Below, in pieces: positions 1-8,516 of a stretch of 64,000 bases of DNA; positions within the stretch are counted from its first letter, which is position 1; the number at the start of each line of letters is the position of its first letter. Under the pieces are notes generated by a model. The model made no database searches. It worked only from the letters and a program-made list of their open reading frames with translations, and had not been told where the DNA came from. Where the stretch lies: the NCBI RefSeq assembly GCF_003096835.1, contig NZ_QENZ01000003.1, forward strand, positions 620,001-684,000, given 5' to 3'. The DNA is from Balneicella halophila. GTDB lineage: Bacteria; Bacteroidota; Bacteroidia; Bacteroidales; Balneicellaceae. The translations under genes were made by a program, and so were the position numbers.

Positions 1-1
1 T

Positions 2-250
2 GATTTACAAGAATTAAAGGAATTTTATCATACGATGGTGTTCGATATCTTGGGTTTGAAAAAAGAAGATGAAACAGCCTCTGCTGATAATGAAACGGTA
101 GCTGGTTTGATGCAATTAGTCATAAGTTTGAGGCAAAATGCCAAAACAGCAAAAGACTGGGCTACCGCAGATAAGATTCGTGATAAATTAAAGGAGATTG
201 GGATTATAGTAAAAGATACCAAAGACGGTGCTGAGTGGGAGAAAGAATAA
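2..250 (+). CDS. cysS: Cysteinyl-tRNA synthetase, C-terminal fragment (5' end outside window)
   Basis: The reading frame is open from base 2 and ends with TAA at 248-250, so only the last 82 residues are visible. They match the C-terminal DALR-like/anticodon-side region of class I cysteinyl-tRNA synthetase: a hydrophobic FDILGL segment, then the family's typical end containing ADKIRDKLKEIGI and a run equivalent to VKDTKDGAEWE. The enzyme charges tRNA-Cys with cysteine in the cytoplasm. An internal ATG at 35 is not a likely start, because the homologous sequence continues upstream of it. The next gene follows after 31 bp on the same strand. Confidence 0.85.
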   Translation, partial: DLQELKEFYHTMVFDILGLKKEDETASADNETVAGLMQLVISLRQNAKTAKDWATADKIRDKLKEIGIIVKDTKDGAEWEKE

Positions 251-281
251 GTGAATACCACTTATATTTAAAATTTTAAAT

Positions 282-1322
282 ATGAACAGAATATTTCAAA
301 CTTTTTGTCTTATCTTCTTGCTTTCTTGTGGCAGTTCTAAAGATACTGCTATTGAATTCGAAAGTCCTAAAAAGAGCATTCAATATATGGATAATGAGAA
401 TGTGGAAGTTAAACTTAATGTTATTGGGAATGTGGACTCAATAAGCCTTTTGCTAAATAATGAAATCACAATATCTGTAAAAGATAATTCTGCTAATATA
501 TCATCAGATAAGCTTATTTTAGGTGAAAATATATTGGTTGCTAAAGCTTTTAAAAGCGGAGAAAATATAGCAAAGAAATATTTATTGTTTGAGGTAGCCA
601 CGAAACATGTTCCTAATATTTGGAAGCCTAAAGTTCTCCGCAAAATTCCACATGACGAGAAAGCGTTTACTCAAGGGTTATTCTTCTATAATGATAAGTT
701 GTATGAAACAACTGGAGAGCGAACCCACTCACGCTTAATGATGATAAACCCTGAAGATGGAAAAGTTTTAAATAGAAAGCGTTTGCCCGACCAATATTTT
801 GGAGAAGGCTCGACCGTTTGGAACAATAAAATTTATCATATAACTTGGACTTCCGGGAAAGGGTTTATATTCAATCCTGAAACATTAGAGCAGACCGGTA
901 CTTTTAACTACGGCAAGCATTCCAAAGAAGGTTGGGGATTGACTACAGTTGATAATAATTTAGTAATGAGTAACGGATCTGATAAATTATTGTTTTTCCT
1001 CCCTAAAGCGATGCAATTTTATAAGACCCTGACAGTTGTCGGTGACAGGGGAAATCAAACGCAGCTTAATGAGTTGGAGTACGACGGCACTTATATCTAT
1101 GCTAACGTGTGGATGACTAACGAAATATTGGCAATTAGTCCAAAGACAGGACGTGTAGAGGCTATTATTGACTGCTCCGAATTACTTGCTTTGGAGAAAA
1201 AGGCACAAAACAACCCGATGTCTGATGTTCTCAACGGCATCGCTTATCAGCCTAAAACAAAAACGTTTTTCCTTACAGGAAAGAATTGGGAACATATCTA
1301 CGAGGTTGAGTTGAAGAAATAA
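282..1322 (+). CDS. Glutaminyl-peptide cyclotransferase (glutamine cyclotransferase) lipoprotein
   Basis: A 346-residue protein beginning with a lipoprotein signal peptide whose lipobox is LLSC at about residues 13-16, so it should be lipidated and held in an envelope membrane. Residues about 30-105 form an Ig-like leading region. From about residue 120 the sequence follows the bacterial/plant-type glutamine cyclotransferase beta-propeller family (Glu_cyclase_2): FTQGLFF, LYETTGE, FGEGSTVW, KEGWGLT and NELEY motifs occur in order. The family converts N-terminal glutamine of peptides to pyroglutamate. In Bacteroidota this enzyme is commonly envelope-located and acts on exported proteins with an N-terminal Gln exposed after signal-peptide cleavage. 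It lies directly downstream of cysS and may be cotranscribed with it. Confidence 0.85.
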   Translation: MNRIFQTFCLIFLLSCGSSKDTAIEFESPKKSIQYMDNENVEVKLNVIGNVDSISLLLNNEITISVKDNSANISSDKLILGENILVAKAFKSGENIAKKYLLFEVATKHVPNIWKPKVLRKIPHDEKAFTQGLFFYNDKLYETTGERTHSRLMMINPEDGKVLNRKRLPDQYFGEGSTVWNNKIYHITWTSGKGFIFNPETLEQTGTFNYGKHSKEGWGLTTVDNNLVMSNGSDKLLFFLPKAMQFYKTLTVVGDRGNQTQLNELEYDGTYIYANVWMTNEILAISPKTGRVEAIIDCSELLALEKKAQNNPMSDVLNGIAYQPKTKTFFLTGKNWEHIYEVELKK

Positions 1323-2091
1323 TAATTAGTCTGTTAAAAGCTTTTGTAGCGGTACATTTTCCCTATTTTGTTACCAAAGTCCCGCTTTCCGTTCCTATCT
1401 TTTTTCACACGCACTCATTCCAACCCACAAAAAAGGATAACCACTCCAATCGGGGCTATTTATTGGGGGGGCTGTCTTTCTGAACGCAGTGAAGAGTCTC
1501 ATGCTACTATTTGTCTAAGTGAAAAGTTTAAAATAGAAAAGTAAAAATTATCAGTTCGTGATATTACCATTAATATAGTCACGTAGCGTTGACAGACATT
1601 GAAAGCATAGCGTTAAAAAACGGCGTGCTGTAGTCGTAAAGAAACAGGAAGTGTTTGGGCATAGCGAGCTTTCCTGTTTTAGGCTACGTTGTTTCGTTTT
1701 AGCTTATGTTTTCACAGTATTGAGTTTTTAGTTCGTTTTGGGTCAAGCCAAAATGAATAGAAAGAAAAGAAAAGAAAAACAAAAATCAAAGGCAAGGATA
1801 TTGATTTGTTGTTAAAAAAATGCTCTATGTTAACCGTGAAAGCACTTTTTTAAGCCTCTTTGATCTTAGAATTTTCCTCAACTAAAAATAAATTAACCTT
1901 ACTTAAAGAGGCTTACATGAGGTTACTTTTATGAACTCTTGGTATTTTTAGGTGGTTGTGCAACAGTTACCAATTTTATGCACTGGCTTTCTCATTCCCA
2001 AAATCGACAATACTTTCGGTTATGACATTTTTGTTAATAACCAATTTTTTTAAATTTCAAACGCTCCTCGTATTACGATTATACAATTTTC
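1323..2091. other. Gene-free stretch with dispersed-repeat-like sequence
   Basis: No convincing coding sequence is visible. The stretch holds the left copy of a 96-bp inverted repeat (1365-1460) and an 11-bp inverted pair TAAGCCTCTTT (1851-1861) / AAAGAGGCTTA (1905-1915). It also holds purine-rich text near 1740-1790 containing TTTTGGGTCAAGCCAAAATG, a palindromic motif of the kind often scattered in intergenic DNA of this phylum. The 66-codon ORF at 1956-2156 has no recognisable features and is not called. Confidence 0.5.
1365..1460 (+). repeat. Left copy of 96-bp inverted repeat
   Basis: This copy pairs with the reverse complement of 3023-3118. The inner 35 or so bases, including AACCACTCCAATCGGGGCTA, are identical. 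The outer part shows a handful of substitutions and one compensated indel, so overall identity is roughly 85%. The two copies point inward toward the gene-poor segment between them. Confidence 0.8.
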
Positions 2092-2740
2092 TCAGCTATC
2101 TTTCCAGTTCGAATTTTCTTTTGAATTTATCCATTCTTGCCCAATCTTTTCTATAGAATTAGATATATAGATTATATTCTCATAGAAAGTAGTGACTTGA
2201 TCTTTATCAAAAATATCGGATTTACCAATTACTATTCTAAATAGAGCTTTCTCATTTTTTGAATCTGTTTTTGTTGCATCAAAATGTTTATCACTAAAAT
2301 GAATATAACCACATAAGTAATTATATAAATCTAGAGTCTGGGGAACTTTTTTATCCAATTCCGTTGCTAAGAATTTATCCGTAAATCTTTGCTTTTTTAC
2401 CTTGAATGTGTTTATCGGTTTCCCACTTTAAAAATGTTCTAAAAAATCATCAATATTATCTACAATATTGATCGCATTTAATCTCAATAAATTATCCAGT
2501 TGCATTCTTAAGATAGAAACTGCAGTAAGTGAATTTTTATTCTCTATTAAAAGAATAAATGCTTTATTCAGAGAAATCGCCCTATTAATAATTGAGAGGA
2601 TATAGAAGTCGTTTTTCTTAACTGAAGAATTTCCAGCCTTCATTATATTTGATGCAATTTTTAGAAGGTCTTTATTCTTCTTTCGTAAACTTTTCTTATT
2701 TACTATTATCTTGAAATATTGTTGCCAATGGCTCAGCGGA
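2092..2740 (-). pseudogene. Unknown protein gene interrupted by an in-frame TAA
   Basis: On the minus strand two open segments, about 2740-2431 and 2427-2092, lie in the same frame and are separated only by TAA at 2428-2430. Reading through the stop gives a continuous helical protein of about 215 residues. The N-terminal part ends DNIDDFLEHF, the stop follows, and the text resumes SGKPINTFKVKKQRFTDKFL. A Leu codon (TTA) changed to TAA would explain the break. The end toward 2740 has no clear initiator and runs into repeat-like sequence, so the 5' end also looks lost. I do not recognise the family with certainty; it resembles uncharacterised all-helical proteins of Bacteroidota accessory regions. 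The downstream half could only start at a TTG (2358), so an intact product is unlikely. Confidence 0.6.
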
Positions 2741-3022
2741 TAAGGCGAGTAGCGTTAAAATGTTTAAGCACTTTAAAAAGCTACGGTATGCCTTTAGACG
2801 ATATTCGCACTTATCCGAAGTTGACGATTGTGTCGTTAACGACACCGCATTGCCTGTTGTTAAATTCAGAGTAAATATAGTTAATTTCCCCGAAAAGATA
2901 ATAAGATACTTCTCTGCCGTTCAGTATGACAATTTTCTAATAGCTAATTTTTACTTTTTAACTCTTGCGTGAGACTCTTCCTACCGTCAGAGTGACAAAA
3001 TAGATGCAGATAAACCAAGCAG
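2741..3022. other. Intergenic stretch, repeat-like, no gene called
   Basis: This stretch contains short motifs reminiscent of dispersed intergenic repeats (GCCGTTCAGTATGACA near 2918, TACCGTCAGAGTGACA near 2983). The 70-codon ORF at 2760-2972 has no family signal and is not called. Confidence 0.4.
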
Positions 3023-3118
3023 AATAGCCCCGATTGGAGTGGTTATCCTTTTTTGTGGGTGGATTGAGGCGTGGGAGAAAAAAGATAGTAACGGAAAGCG
3101 GGATTTTGGTTGCAAAAT
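3023..3118 (-). repeat. Right copy of 96-bp inverted repeat
   Basis: This is the reverse complement of the copy at 1365-1460 and has the same length. Together the pair bounds a segment of about 1.56 kb that contains the broken gene. Confidence 0.8.
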
Positions 3119-3166
3119 GAGACAAACCTACTGCTCAAAATAATTTTATCAAAGCGAAACGTTGAA

Positions 3167-4048
3167 TTATTTCGTGCTTTCTTTGAAAATTAAGGTTGGC
3201 TCTTGTTTCTCCTTGCTTAAATGTACTAAAGTGAGATTTTGCTCTTTGGCATAAGCAAAAAGAAGCTTGCGGATGTCCTCTTTTATCTCGGAATAGACGA
3301 GGAATTCAGAGGGAGTAAGGCGTTGAGTTTTACACTTGAACGGAAGCTGTAAATCTGTAATAGTTTCTGCAAATGCTATCTTTACCACTTGTGAGGAGAT
3401 TTGTGTCTGACTATCACTCACTATTTTTCCTTTGTTAATAATCAAAGTTCTGTCGCAAAGCGCCTCAACTTCTTGCATGATATGTGTAGAAAGCAATACT
3501 GTTTTGTTTTTGCCTTCTGTTCGGATAAGTTGCCGTATCAATTCCAACTGGTTGGGGTCTAAGCCTGTTGTGGGCTCGTCGAGAATGAGGACTTTGGGCT
3601 CGTGAATCAGGGCTTGTGCTAATCCCACGCGTTGTTTGTACCCTTTGGATAATTGCCCAATCTTTTTGTGTTGCTCTTTGCCTAAATCTACTTTCTCAAT
3701 GACTTCTTTTACAGCTTTGTGTACTTTATTTTTTGGTAAATAGATTTTTGCCACATAATCCAAATATTCTTTAACATAGAGCTGTTCATTTATTGGATTG
3801 TGTTCTGGCAGATAACCAATAGATTTACGTAGGTGGAAAGAGTTTGCTCTTAAATCTTTACCTAAAATAGAAACATTTCCAGACCATTCTTGCAAATAGC
3901 CTGTGATGATATTCATAGTAGTGGTTTTTCCTGCACCGTTGGGTCCTAAGAAACCAGTAATCTCACCTTCTTTTAAGATAAAGCTGACTTTATCTAAGAC
4001 ACATTGTGTACCGTAATATTTCGTAATGTTTTCAGCCTTCAGCGACAT
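3167..4048 (-). CDS. gldA: Gliding-motility-associated ABC transporter ATP-binding protein GldA
   Basis: A 293-residue ABC ATPase with Walker A GPNGAGKTT (35-43), signature LSKGYKQR (133-140) and Walker B VLILDEP (153-159), followed by the D-loop and a His switch in LSTHIMQEV. The C-terminal 70 residues form the accessory region typical of the drug/gliding subfamily. The length and the GYLPEHNP and ITGYLQEWSG segments fit GldA. It powers an ABC exporter with membrane partners GldF and GldG; those genes are not adjacent here. Genetic work in Flavobacterium linked GldAFG to gliding and indirectly to type IX secretion, although many non-gliding Bacteroidota retain the gene. It is divergent from cca with a 67-bp gap. 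Confidence 0.85.
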   Translation of the reverse strand: MSLKAENITKYYGTQCVLDKVSFILKEGEITGFLGPNGAGKTTTMNIITGYLQEWSGNVSILGKDLRANSFHLRKSIGYLPEHNPINEQLYVKEYLDYVAKIYLPKNKVHKAVKEVIEKVDLGKEQHKKIGQLSKGYKQRVGLAQALIHEPKVLILDEPTTGLDPNQLELIRQLIRTEGKNKTVLLSTHIMQEVEALCDRTLIINKGKIVSDSQTQISSQVVKIAFAETITDLQLPFKCKTQRLTPSEFLVYSEIKEDIRKLLFAYAKEQNLTLVHLSKEKQEPTLIFKESTK

Positions 4049-4100
4049 TCTTCAAATATAGGTTTTTATCTCTAAAACAAGAGAATCAAAATAGTTTTTT

Positions 4101-4108
4101 TACTTTTG
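4101..4108 (+). promoter_or_regulatory. -7 promoter element of cca
   Basis: TACTTTTG matches the Bacteroidota -7 consensus TAnnTTTG and ends 7 nt before the cca ATG at 4116. The transcript would therefore have almost no 5' UTR. No good -33 TTTG is visible at the expected spacing. Confidence 0.5.
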
Positions 4109-4115
4109 TCCCTCT

Positions 4116-5537
4116 ATGAATTTAAGTAGTGAGTTAGATAGCAATTTGTTCAGAAGGCTTTCAGAAATTGTAACAGAAGGTGATTGGGAAGCTTATGTAG
4201 TGGGAGGTTTTGTAAGAGATTTGTTCTTAGGCAGAGCATCCAAGGATGTTGATATTGTAGTAGTCGGTAGTGGAATAGCATTCGCCAAAGAGGTTGCGAG
4301 GAAGTTAGAGTTGAAATCTCCAACAGTTTTTAAAAATTTTGGCACAGCGATGCTACGTTTCGATGGTTGGGAGCTGGAATTCGTAGGAGCTCGCAAGGAA
4401 TCGTACGAACGCAATTCTCGGAAACCTATTGTAGAAGATGGCACATTAGAAGACGACCAAAATCGCAGAGATTTTACAATAAATGCTTTAGCATTAAGTT
4501 TGCACAAAGAATCGTTTGGAGAATTATTGGATTCATTTGGTGGTGTTGAGGATTTGAAGAGTAGAATTATCAAGACCCCGTTAGACCCTAAAATTACATT
4601 TTCTGACGACCCTTTGAGAATGATGCGAGCGATTCGTTTTGCGACTCAATTAAATTTTACGATTGAGAAGCAAACCTTCGATGCATTGACAGCTATGGCT
4701 GAACGAATTAAGATTATCTCCGAAGAACGGATTGTCGATGAGCTGAACAAAATCATTATGTCTCCAAAACCTTCTATCGGTTTTAAGTTACTTAGCAAAG
4801 CAGGAATTTTACCAATAATATTTCCCGAATTAGAGAACTTACGAGGTCGAGAGGTTATTAATGGAATTGGGCATAAAGATAATTTTTATCATACACTAGA
4901 AGTCTTGGACCGATTAGCACCTCATTCTGATGATTTGTGGTTGCGATGGGCTGCTTTATTGCATGATATTGCGAAACCGCAGACTAAGAAATTTGTAGAA
5001 GGCATCGGTTGGACTTTCTATGCACATAATTTTGTAGGTGCAAAGATGGTTCCTCGTATTTTTCGTAGAATGCGTTTGCCTTTGAACGATAAAATGAAAT
5101 TTGTTCAAAAAATGGTCGATTTACACATGCGGCCTATTGCTCTTGTAGAAGAAGGAGTTTCGGACTCTGCAATCCGCCGTTTACTCTCAGAAGCAGGTGA
5201 TGATATTGATAAACTGATGACGCTTTGCGAAGCAGATATTACTTCTAAAAATGAGGAGAAAGTAAAACGCTATATGCGTAACTTTAAAAAAGTACGCAGA
5301 AAGTTGCAAGAAGTTGAAGAAAAAGATGCTGTACGTAATTTCCAACCGCCTGTAAGTGGAGAAATTATCATGGAGACTTTTAATTTAAAACCATGCAGAG
5401 CTGTTGGAGATATAAAGGCAGCTATAAAAGAGGCTATTCTCGATGGAGAGATTCCTAATGAATACGAAGCAGCCTATCAGTTTATGCTTGAAAAAGGCAA
5501 AGAATTAGGTTTAGAAGTCGTTAAAGATCTTAACTAA
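4116..5537 (+). CDS. cca: CCA tRNA nucleotidyltransferase with HD domain
   Basis: A 473-residue class II nucleotidyltransferase. The N-terminal catalytic head has GG at 30-31 and the metal-binding DVD at 44-46. It is followed by the RRDFTINAL motif and the poly(A)-polymerase/CCA RNA-binding domain with DPLRMMRAIRFA. A C-terminal HD phosphohydrolase domain is present with H283-D284 in LLHDIAKP. The enzyme adds or repairs the 3' CCA of tRNAs. This is consistent with the tRNA-Leu, tRNA-Phe and tmRNA genes in this window, none of which encodes CCA. It is divergent from gldA. Confidence 0.9.
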   Translation: MNLSSELDSNLFRRLSEIVTEGDWEAYVVGGFVRDLFLGRASKDVDIVVVGSGIAFAKEVARKLELKSPTVFKNFGTAMLRFDGWELEFVGARKESYERNSRKPIVEDGTLEDDQNRRDFTINALALSLHKESFGELLDSFGGVEDLKSRIIKTPLDPKITFSDDPLRMMRAIRFATQLNFTIEKQTFDALTAMAERIKIISEERIVDELNKIIMSPKPSIGFKLLSKAGILPIIFPELENLRGREVINGIGHKDNFYHTLEVLDRLAPHSDDLWLRWAALLHDIAKPQTKKFVEGIGWTFYAHNFVGAKMVPRIFRRMRLPLNDKMKFVQKMVDLHMRPIALVEEGVSDSAIRRLLSEAGDDIDKLMTLCEADITSKNEEKVKRYMRNFKKVRRKLQEVEEKDAVRNFQPPVSGEIIMETFNLKPCRAVGDIKAAIKEAILDGEIPNEYEAAYQFMLEKGKELGLEVVKDLN

Positions 5538-5875
5538 ATAATAATCAAAATTTAGTAAATAAAAAGAGAGATGATTTTTCTAAAATCATCTCTCTAATAC
5601 CATTAAATACTTTAAACTATGAAAAAACTTTACTACTTTTTTCTATGGTTCAAAATTAAATACTTCTTGTGTTAATGCTTACGAACAAGTGTTAATCAAT
5701 GTTATAAATGATAAAAGAGCAACTCATTTGAGTTGCTCTTTCTAATTGTTAACCTAAAATCTTAAACTATGAAAAACTATTATTTTTTCAATAAGATAGA
5801 TACAAATTTGAGACCAAACTCACAGCAGAGAATGTTAATAGATGTTAAAAATATGATTTCTCACATTTATTTGAT
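5538..5875. other. 338-bp intergenic region with two similar hairpin/ATGAAAAA units
   Basis: Two related units lie in tandem. Unit 1 has hairpin AGAGATGAT...ATCATCTCT (about 5569-5594), then TCTAAT, then CTTTAAACTATGAAAAAACT near 5610. Unit 2 has hairpin AGAGCAACTC...GAGTTGCTCT (about 5717-5741), then TCTAAT, then CTTAAACTATGAAAAACT near 5762. Read on the minus strand, hairpin 1 is followed by a T-run and would terminate a minus-strand transcript such as that of the comM-like gene. The tiny ORFs that start at each ATGAAAAA have no recognised product. Confidence 0.5.
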
Positions 5876-7414
5876 TTAATTCCCCCAATTATCTCGATCC
5901 AAATTCCGAAATTGTATCGCTTCACCTATATGTTGGTCAGTTATGGTTTCTTGGTTATTTAAATCTGCGATAGTCCTCGCTACTTTTAGTATACGATCAT
6001 AAGCACGTGCAGAAAGTCCTCGCTTTTCCATAGCAATTTTAAGTAATTTAGCTCCAGAACTATCTACTGTACAGTAGGTTCTTAGTTGCTTGGAGTTCAT
6101 TTGTGCATTAGAATATATTCCTTCGACATCTTTAAATCTTTCTTCTTGAATATTCCGTGCATTGATGACACGTTTTTGGATTTCAATGCTTTTTTCAGCT
6201 AATTGTTGCGTATTCATTTCTGCAAATGAAACAGGCACTACTTCTATATGAATATCTATACGATCGAGCAGTGGTCCTGATATTTTATTCAGGTATTTGT
6301 GAACTGCACCGGGAGGACAGGTACACTCTCGTTCTGGATGATTGTAAAATCCACAAGGACATGGATTCATGGAGGCAATGAGCATAAACCCCGCAGGATA
6401 GCTTACCGTAAACTTAGCTCTAGAAATAGTGATTTGCCTATCTTCTAAAGGTTGACGCATTACTTCCAAAACTTGACGCTTAAATTCAGGAAGTTCATCC
6501 ATAAATAAAACCCCATTGTGTGCTAGCGAAATCTCCCCAGGCTGTGGATATGCACCGCCTCCAACTAATGCTACATCAGAAATAGTATGATGAGGAGAAC
6601 GATACGGACGTGTGTGCATCAGTGAAGTATCTTTATTGATGTTGCCTGCAACAGAATGAATTTTGGTCGTCTCTAGTGCTTCGTATAAACTTAATGGGGG
6701 TAAAATTGTTGGAAGTCGTTTGGCCAACATGGTCTTTCCAGCACCCGGAGGTCCTATCATAAGTAGATTATGACCGCCAGCTGCAGCAATTTCTAGAGCT
6801 CTTTTTACACTTTCCTGTCCTTTTACATCCGCAAAGTCATGCAGATAATTAGTGCTTTGTGCTAGAAAATCGGCTCTAGTATCTACCTCGGTAGCTTGCA
6901 GGTCATTTTTACTCTCTAAGAAAGCGATTACTTCTGCAATAGAATCTACTCCATATACTTTGAGATTATTAACTACGGCTGCTTCTTTAGCATTAGCTTT
7001 AGGCACAATAAATCCTTCAAAACCCTCTTCACGTGCTTTTATAGCCATAGGAAGTACTCCTTTAACACTTTGTAGTGTGCCGTCAAGTGAGAGTTCACCC
7101 ATGAGCATATATTTGTCTATCTTGTCGGTTTTAATTTGTTCTGACGCCACAAGAATGCCGATAGCTAAAGGTAAATCATAAGCTGCACCTTCTTTTCGAA
7201 TGTCAGCAGGAGCCATATTGATAATGATTTTCTTTCCGGGAACGCGATAGCCTGTTTCTCGGAGTGCTGACTCTATACGTTGCTGACTTTCTTTCACAGC
7301 ATTGTCAGGCAATCCCACTAAGTGAAATTTCACTCCGGAAAATACGTTTACTTCTACGGTTATTGTTATTGCATCAATACCGTGAACTGCAGCTGCAAAG
7401 ACTTTAGTTAACAT
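5876..7414 (-). CDS. comM: YifB/ComM family Mg-chelatase-like AAA+ ATPase
   Basis: The start is set at ATG 7414, giving 512 residues, because the family begins MLTKVFAAAVHGIDA. An upstream ATG at 7450 would add 12 unrelated residues. An N-terminal ChlI/Lon-protease-like domain (roughly 1-200, with VGLPDNAVKES and NMAPADIRKEG) precedes a Mg-chelatase-type AAA+ domain with Walker A GPPGAGKT and Walker B-like LFMDELPEF. A zinc-finger-like CPCGFYNHPERECTC loop and the C-terminal helical domain (GLSARAYDRILKVARTIADL) follow. In naturally competent bacteria ComM is a hexameric helicase that promotes branch migration during transformation. Its role in this phylum is not known to me. It is divergent from the flippase-like gene. 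Confidence 0.85.
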   Translation of the reverse strand: MLTKVFAAAVHGIDAITITVEVNVFSGVKFHLVGLPDNAVKESQQRIESALRETGYRVPGKKIIINMAPADIRKEGAAYDLPLAIGILVASEQIKTDKIDKYMLMGELSLDGTLQSVKGVLPMAIKAREEGFEGFIVPKANAKEAAVVNNLKVYGVDSIAEVIAFLESKNDLQATEVDTRADFLAQSTNYLHDFADVKGQESVKRALEIAAAGGHNLLMIGPPGAGKTMLAKRLPTILPPLSLYEALETTKIHSVAGNINKDTSLMHTRPYRSPHHTISDVALVGGGAYPQPGEISLAHNGVLFMDELPEFKRQVLEVMRQPLEDRQITISRAKFTVSYPAGFMLIASMNPCPCGFYNHPERECTCPPGAVHKYLNKISGPLLDRIDIHIEVVPVSFAEMNTQQLAEKSIEIQKRVINARNIQEERFKDVEGIYSNAQMNSKQLRTYCTVDSSGAKLLKIAMEKRGLSARAYDRILKVARTIADLNNQETITDQHIGEAIQFRNLDRDNWGN

Positions 7415-7505
7415 ATCGGCGTACAAGATACGAAAAATAAAACTAAACACTTTATAGCAGTTGTTCTCTCATTTTTTAGCTACTTTTGCCTTAAAATAGT
7501 GAACT

Positions 7506-8516
7506 ATGTTTCAAGGAAAATTTAAAGAGGTTGTGAAGTTTATCCTCTTTCTTTCTTTTGGTGTTGGTATTTTCTGGCTTGTTTATCGAAAACAAGATCC
7601 TGAAAAATTGTGGGGAGCTTTTAAGGATGTCAATCTTTTTTGGCTTGCAATGACGGTGATTGTGATGCTGATTAGTCATGTAAGTCGCTCTATTCGCTGG
7701 ATGATGTTAGTAGAACCTTTGGGTAAAAAAGTGTCATTTTGGAATGCAACATTCTCCACATTTTTAGGTTATTTTGCCAATATGGCTTTACCGCGTATGG
7801 GAGAAGTTATGCGTTGTGCAGTTCTTGGAAAGTATGAAGATATTCCTACCTCAAAATTACTGGGAACTGTTGTGGTTGAGCGTGCTATAGATGTCGTTTT
7901 ATTTTTATTGTGTCTTATCCTTGCAATTGCTTTACAATTTGATGTCTTCACTCATTTGGGTTCAGAATACCTAACAAAATCTAACAACGAGGAGGAGACG
8001 TCTTATCTTTGGGTGTATATAACAGTTGGAGTCGTCGCAGTTTTGTTACTTTTATATTTCATTTTCAGACGTAAGATTCATAAAACTAAAATATATTGTT
8101 CCGTAAAGAAATTCTTGAAGAATATCATCAAAGGCTTCAGAACAATATGGCAGTTAAAAAGCTTTAACGCTTTTCTGTTTCACTCTCTCTTGATATGGGT
8201 ATGCTATTATTTAATGATGTATTTTGGATTCCAAGTATTTGAGTTTACTTCTGAACTTTCTGGAGTAGTGGCACTTAGTATTTTCGTGTTGGGTAGTTTG
8301 GGGATGATATTGCCTGCTCCGGGAGGGATAGGAGCTTTTCACTTTTTTGTAATCAGTGGCTTAGTGCTTTATTTACCGGCCGAGTCAAACATCAATGAAA
8401 AAGCAGCAGCATTTGCGTTATTAATACATGGTGTACAAACGCTATTTATTATTATTTCAGGAGTTGTGTCTTTAGTTTTATTACCAATAATCAATACCAA
8501 AAAGAAAACCCTATGA
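7506..8516 (+). CDS. Lysylphosphatidylglycerol synthase/flippase-like integral membrane protein (UPF0104, YbhN type)
   Basis: A 336-residue protein with about eight hydrophobic segments and the family's characteristic elements: a SRSIRWMML segment after TM2, NMALPRMGEVMRC in TM3, a glycine-rich GSLGMILPAPGGIGAFHFF and a hydrophobic C-terminal helix. Members are flippase-like inner-membrane proteins related to the N-terminal half of MprF, moving lipid-linked substrates. No synthase domain is fused here, so the substrate is unknown. A -7 box TACTTTTG lies at 7481-7488. Its stop overlaps the start of the next gene (ATGA), so the two are translationally coupled. Confidence 0.8.
   Translation: MFQGKFKEVVKFILFLSFGVGIFWLVYRKQDPEKLWGAFKDVNLFWLAMTVIVMLISHVSRSIRWMMLVEPLGKKVSFWNATFSTFLGYFANMALPRMGEVMRCAVLGKYEDIPTSKLLGTVVVERAIDVVLFLLCLILAIALQFDVFTHLGSEYLTKSNNEEETSYLWVYITVGVVAVLLLLYFIFRRKIHKTKIYCSVKKFLKNIIKGFRTIWQLKSFNAFLFHSLLIWVCYYLMMYFGFQVFEFTSELSGVVALSIFVLGSLGMILPAPGGIGAFHFFVISGLVLYLPAESNINEKAAAFALLIHGVQTLFIIISGVVSLVLLPIINTKKKTL

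Noticed and set aside
1851-1915. 11-bp inverted repeat as a terminator
   Set aside because: The 43-nt loop is long and there is no gene to terminate and no T-run at the right place.
1956-2156. 66-codon plus-strand ORF
   Set aside because: It lies in AT-rich repeat-like DNA, overlaps the decayed minus-strand gene, and shows no family signal or ordered features.
2760-2972. 70-codon plus-strand ORF
   Set aside because: It crosses short dispersed-repeat motifs and has no recognisable domain or signal peptide.
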